Of a stretch of DNA of 8,546 nt, positions 6,066 through 8,546 are shown piece after piece. The notes under the pieces are model-generated. The model saw only the letters and a list, made by a program, of their open reading frames with translations, had not been told where the DNA came from and ran no database searches. Source of the stretch: Actinomycetota bacterium (lineage in GTDB: Bacteria > Actinomycetota > CADDZG01 > WHSQ01); the NCBI GenBank assembly GCA_019348445.1, contig JAHWJK010000071.1, positions 1 through 8,546 on the forward strand, read 5' to 3'. Both the position numbers and the translations under genes were made by a program. The number at the start of each line of letters is the position of its first letter. The first letter of the stretch is position 1.

Positions 6066-6536
6066 GTGGATCCAAAGCTTCAGCGGGTGATCGACGCCGG
6101 AACGGCCGCGGGTATCGACGTGGAGCCGCGGACGTTCACGAGCGAGACGAGAACGGCAGAAGACGCCGCTCGCAACGTGGGGTGCGACGTGGCACAGATC
6201 GTGAAATCGCTCGTGTTCATCTCCGACCGGGGTCCGCTCGTGTTCCTCGTATCCGGCGCCAACAGGCTCGACACCGAGAAGGGTGCGAGAGCGGCGGGGG
6301 TTGCGCGCCTCGAACGGCTCGACGCGACCGCGGCGAAGGCGGCGACCGGCTATTCGATCGGCGCCACACCTCCACTCGGGCTGCCCGGTCACCTCGAGGT
6401 CTTCATGGACGAAGACTTGCTGCAGCACGAGGTGGTGTGGGCTGCGGCGGGTCGACCGGACTCGGTATTCCCTGCGGATCCGCGCGAGCTACGCCGTGCC
6501 GCGGACGCCACCGCGGCCGATCTGAAAATCGATTAG
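6066..6536 (+). CDS. YbaK/EbsC-family aminoacyl-tRNA deacylase-like protein
   Basis: A 156-residue single-domain protein of the YbaK/ProX trans-editing family, cytosolic enzymes that hydrolyse mischarged tRNAs such as Cys-tRNA(Pro) or Ala-tRNA(Pro). Diagnostic segments are NVGCDVAQIVKSLVF (residues 37-51), with K47 at the conserved lysine position; LVFLVSGANRLD (58-69); and GYSIGATPPLG (95-105), the family's G-x-S-x-G-x-x-P-x-G loop. A late MDEDLL (114-119) and AAAGRPDSVF (126-135) complete the fold. The length fits stand-alone members. Which tRNA is edited cannot be determined. The GTG start is preferred because a -10 box lies 6 nt upstream and no ribosome site is present. The TAG stop overlaps the convergent R2-like/SCP2 gene's stop by 3 nt. 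Confidence 0.9.
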   Translation: MDPKLQRVIDAGTAAGIDVEPRTFTSETRTAEDAARNVGCDVAQIVKSLVFISDRGPLVFLVSGANRLDTEKGARAAGVARLERLDATAAKAATGYSIGATPPLGLPGHLEVFMDEDLLQHEVVWAAAGRPDSVFPADPRELRRAADATAADLKID

Positions 6537-8002
6537 GCGGCCGGTCGGCGTCGCAGCACGCGGCCGACTACACGGACCGGCAGCGAACCCGCAGCGCGGT
6601 CCGGCGCGTGCGGCTGCGACGCGGCGCGGATCATCGGCTCGCCCGGTGGCGCGAAGAACTCGTTGAAGCGGCGGCCGAGGATCGCGTCTCCCTTGATCCG
6701 GAGCTTTCCCAACAGCACGGCTTCGTCGCCGGTTGCGTAGCCGGCAGTGAGCTCCGCCCACGTCATCGCGTCCATCTCGTAGATCACGTCCGGCTTCTCC
6801 CTACTCGGCCCGACGAGGATGCGGCAGGTCCCGTCTCTCACGATGACCGTATAGATGCCGCCTCCACGACCGTGAAGATGGAATTCGAAGATCGCATCGA
6901 CGCCGCGCGCCGCGTCGGGGACGAAACCGAGGTAAAGCATCATCATCGAAACGCCCGGCGCGAGCCGAGGGACCGCACGCGAGAAACCGCGCATGAAACC
7001 GGTAGTAGCGCGCTGGAAGAGATCTTGTGGGACGAGGCCTCCACCCGGTGGAGGCCAGTGACCGTCGACCTCGTCGACGAATACCTCGATGTACGGACTC
7101 GGCATGCCGATCGCACGCAGCTTCTTCTCGAGCTGGATGCTCCCGTAGTTGAACAGGTCGCCGAGCGAATACCCGAACGCGCTCGTGTAGGTGACGTCGC
7201 CGCGCGGGGGCTGATAGAGCGCCGTGCCGAGCCGCAGCGTCTCGCGCATCCCGTCGTGGATGTCGACGACAAGCGAGGGGTCTTCGTCCAAGAGATCTCT
7301 GATGACGCGGGCACCGAAGGAAACGTGGCGCGACTCGTCGCGCGCGACCGCGGTGAACCCTGCACGGAAACCCGGAAGGATCCCGTTGTCGCGCGCCCAC
7401 GCGAGGATGAACTTCTGCCCCGTCAACGCGAGCACGCCTTCGATCACGATGTGGTACACCGCCACAGCCTTCGCGAACAACCGCACATCGTGCGGGTTAT
7501 CGCGAAGCTCGCACGTCACTTCCTCCAGGTAGTTGTCGAAGAGCGGTTCGAACCCGGGCCCGAGCCATTGCCGCGACGACTTCAGCCTCACCGAGAGATC
7601 GCCGTCGCCGGCAGCAACGACTTCCTGGAACCAGCGATCGAAGAACACCGCGTGACGTTGCTCGTCGACGAGCTGCGTCGTAAGGAAGATCTTCTGCTCG
7701 AGCTTCGGAGCTGCAGTGACATACGGCGACAGGGTCGCCGCGACCCGCTGCTCGGCGACGTAGAAAGCCGCCAGAGTCCACAGCAAGCGCTCCTTGTGCG
7801 CATCGGGCAGCGCCATCCAGTCGGCTCGGTCCTGGGTGAAATCGAGGTCCGAGACCCTCCAATTGAGACGCTCCCACCGCAAGTAAAGCTCCCGGTAGGA
7901 CGGCATGCGACGCGTGATCGACTCGTTGAGGGTGTCGAGGATGCGATCGGGATCGACGTCCGCGAGCTCCCGCAGATCTCGCGTGTCTTCCGCAGCAACC
8001 AC
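6533..8002 (-). CDS. R2-like di-iron oxidase fused to C-terminal SCP2 lipid-binding domain
   Basis: A 489-residue protein. Residues about 20-295 are a ferritin-like domain of the ribonucleotide reductase R2 superfamily, with six metal ligands in the right order: E84, E114-x-x-H117, E188, E223-x-x-H226. The position of the class Ia radical Tyr (E114+7) is F121, so a normal R2 is unlikely. Y183, five residues before E188, coincides with the cross-linked Tyr of R2lox, but its Val partner position (E84+2) is R86. Residues about 330-452 look like an SCP2 domain: strand GGIYTVIVRDGTCRILVG (380-397), then PDVIYEMDAMTWAELTAGYATG and the hallmark LGKLRIKGDAILGRRFNEFF (431-450). The tail (456-489) is Arg/Pro-rich and probably disordered. 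Oxidation of a lipid presented by the SCP2 domain is inferred. The GTG start has AGGA 7 nt upstream; the same stretch (TAGGAT) could serve as a -10. The kinase gene ends 13 nt upstream. Confidence 0.85.
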   Translation of the reverse strand: MVAAEDTRDLRELADVDPDRILDTLNESITRRMPSYRELYLRWERLNWRVSDLDFTQDRADWMALPDAHKERLLWTLAAFYVAEQRVAATLSPYVTAAPKLEQKIFLTTQLVDEQRHAVFFDRWFQEVVAAGDGDLSVRLKSSRQWLGPGFEPLFDNYLEEVTCELRDNPHDVRLFAKAVAVYHIVIEGVLALTGQKFILAWARDNGILPGFRAGFTAVARDESRHVSFGARVIRDLLDEDPSLVVDIHDGMRETLRLGTALYQPPRGDVTYTSAFGYSLGDLFNYGSIQLEKKLRAIGMPSPYIEVFVDEVDGHWPPPGGGLVPQDLFQRATTGFMRGFSRAVPRLAPGVSMMMLYLGFVPDAARGVDAIFEFHLHGRGGGIYTVIVRDGTCRILVGPSREKPDVIYEMDAMTWAELTAGYATGDEAVLLGKLRIKGDAILGRRFNEFFAPPGEPMIRAASQPHAPDRAAGSLPVRVVGRVLRRRPAA

Positions 8003-8015
8003 GGAAGCATCCTAT

Positions 8016-8546
8016 CTAGGCGCGCCTCTCGGCCTCCCTCAGGTCGATACGCGAGTGTTGGTCCAGCGTCGCCCTGATGATGTGAAGGAGTTCGTCGGCG
8101 GAGAACGGCTTTGGAAGGAAGACGACACCTTCTTGAAGGACGCCCTGCTGAGCGATGACCGAATCGGTATACCCCGACATGAACACGGTCGGAAGCGTGG
8201 TCAGCTCGGACAGTGTCCGGCCCGACATCTCCGGCATGATCACGTCCGTGAGGAGTAACTGCACGGTGGCGTCGTCTTCCAGATAGTCGAGTGCCATCTG
8301 CGGCGAGGGCATCGCTATCGGGTCGTAGCCCGCTTCCTTCAGGATCCTGGTGATGAGCTCGACCACCGGTCGCTCGTCCTCCACGACGAGGATCCGTTCG
8401 CCTCTACCTGCGACCGAGGCCGGCTCGTCGGCGGACGGACCCGCCACCCGGACCGAGATGTCACATGCCGGCAGAAAGATCTTGAACGTCGTGCCGATCC
8501 CGGGCTCCGAGTAGATCGAGATGTCACCACCGGCTCGCTGAACTAT
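8016..8546 (-). CDS. hybrid sensor histidine kinase, C-terminal part (ATPase end + receiver)
   Basis: The frame is open to the right edge of the window; 176 residues are visible and the N-terminus lies beyond 8546. The first 26 visible residues (QRAGGDISIYSEPGIGTTF then KIFLP) are the G2-box end of a histidine-kinase ATPase domain. After a 25-residue linker comes a receiver domain (visible residues 52-165): acidic pair E56-D57, phospho-acceptor D101 in LLLTDVIMPEMSG, S124 in FMSGYTD and K146 in FLPKPF. It is therefore the C-terminus of a hybrid kinase, not a free response regulator; the GTG at 8447 is an internal codon. The segment between the MSG after D101 and FMSG is about 5 residues shorter than usual. 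It ends 13 nt before the R2-like/SCP2 gene on the same strand, so the two may be co-transcribed. Confidence 0.9.
   Translation of the reverse strand: MVQRAGGDISIYSEPGIGTTFKIFLPACDISVRVAGPSADEPASVAGRGERILVVEDERPVVELITRILKEAGYDPIAMPSPQMALDYLEDDATVQLLLTDVIMPEMSGRTLSELTTLPTVFMSGYTDSVIAQQGVLQEGVVFLPKPFSADELLHIIRATLDQHSRIDLREAERRA

Noticed and set aside
6533..8002. Annotation as a true ribonucleotide reductase beta subunit
   Set aside because: It has Phe at the radical-Tyr position, an SCP2 domain in place of the usual R2 tail, and no R1 gene in the window.
6182..8077. 631-codon open frame on the + strand
   Set aside because: It runs antisense to the R2-like/SCP2 gene and out of frame through the deacylase gene. 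The translation is Arg/His/Asp-rich with no motifs, a shadow expected in GC-rich DNA.
8016..8447. Stand-alone response regulator starting at the GTG at 8447
   Set aside because: The frame continues upstream to the window edge and encodes a histidine-kinase ATPase G2 motif, so the receiver is part of a hybrid kinase.

Overview
This is a compact, GC-rich bacterial chromosome segment with no mobile element, tRNA, rRNA or CRISPR array. Frequent GTG/TTG starts, apparently leaderless genes, a GTTT-N16-GGGTAT stress-sigma promoter and the style of the proteins suggest an actinobacterium, probably a poorly characterised soil or environmental lineage. That placement is an inference from base composition and motifs, not from a marker gene.

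Layout. (1) Positions 1-2735, + strand: three genes with overlapping ends. They are a DUF72/YecE-family protein cut by the left edge, a two-domain LigD-type ATP-dependent DNA ligase (3'-phosphoesterase plus ligase, no polymerase domain) with a forced TTG start, and a class I SAM-dependent methyltransferase. (2) 2798-4729: a deoxycytidylate deaminase on the - strand, divergent from a calcineurin-like metallophosphoesterase that carries an extra N-terminal all-helical domain. A 7-bp dyad lies just upstream of the phosphoesterase's predicted -10 box. (3) 4734-5936: a short-chain dehydrogenase on the - strand, convergent with the phosphoesterase and divergent from a three-helix GlsB/YeaQ-family stress membrane protein. 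Their shared intergenic region holds a palindromic operator-like site and a SigF/SigB-type promoter. (4) 5937-6065: two strong hairpins, the second a 12-bp perfect terminator-like stem, directly upstream of a probably leaderless YbaK-family aminoacyl-tRNA deacylase. (5) 6533-8546, - strand: the end of a hybrid histidine kinase (ATPase tail plus receiver), then 13 nt later an unusual 489-residue protein that joins a ribonucleotide-reductase-R2-like di-iron domain to a C-terminal SCP2 (sterol-carrier/lipid-binding) domain.

How the genes may work together. The ligase suggests DNA end repair; the DUF72 protein and methyltransferase are probably co-translated with it, but their roles are unknown. 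dCMP deaminase supplies dUMP for thymidylate synthesis. The GlsB-like gene appears to be under general-stress control. The most interesting item is the R2-like/SCP2 fusion. It has all six carboxylate/histidine metal ligands of the R2 superfamily but has Phe where class Ia R2 has its radical Tyr, so it is more likely a lipid-directed R2lox-like oxidase than a true ribonucleotide reductase subunit. It may be co-transcribed with the sensor kinase.
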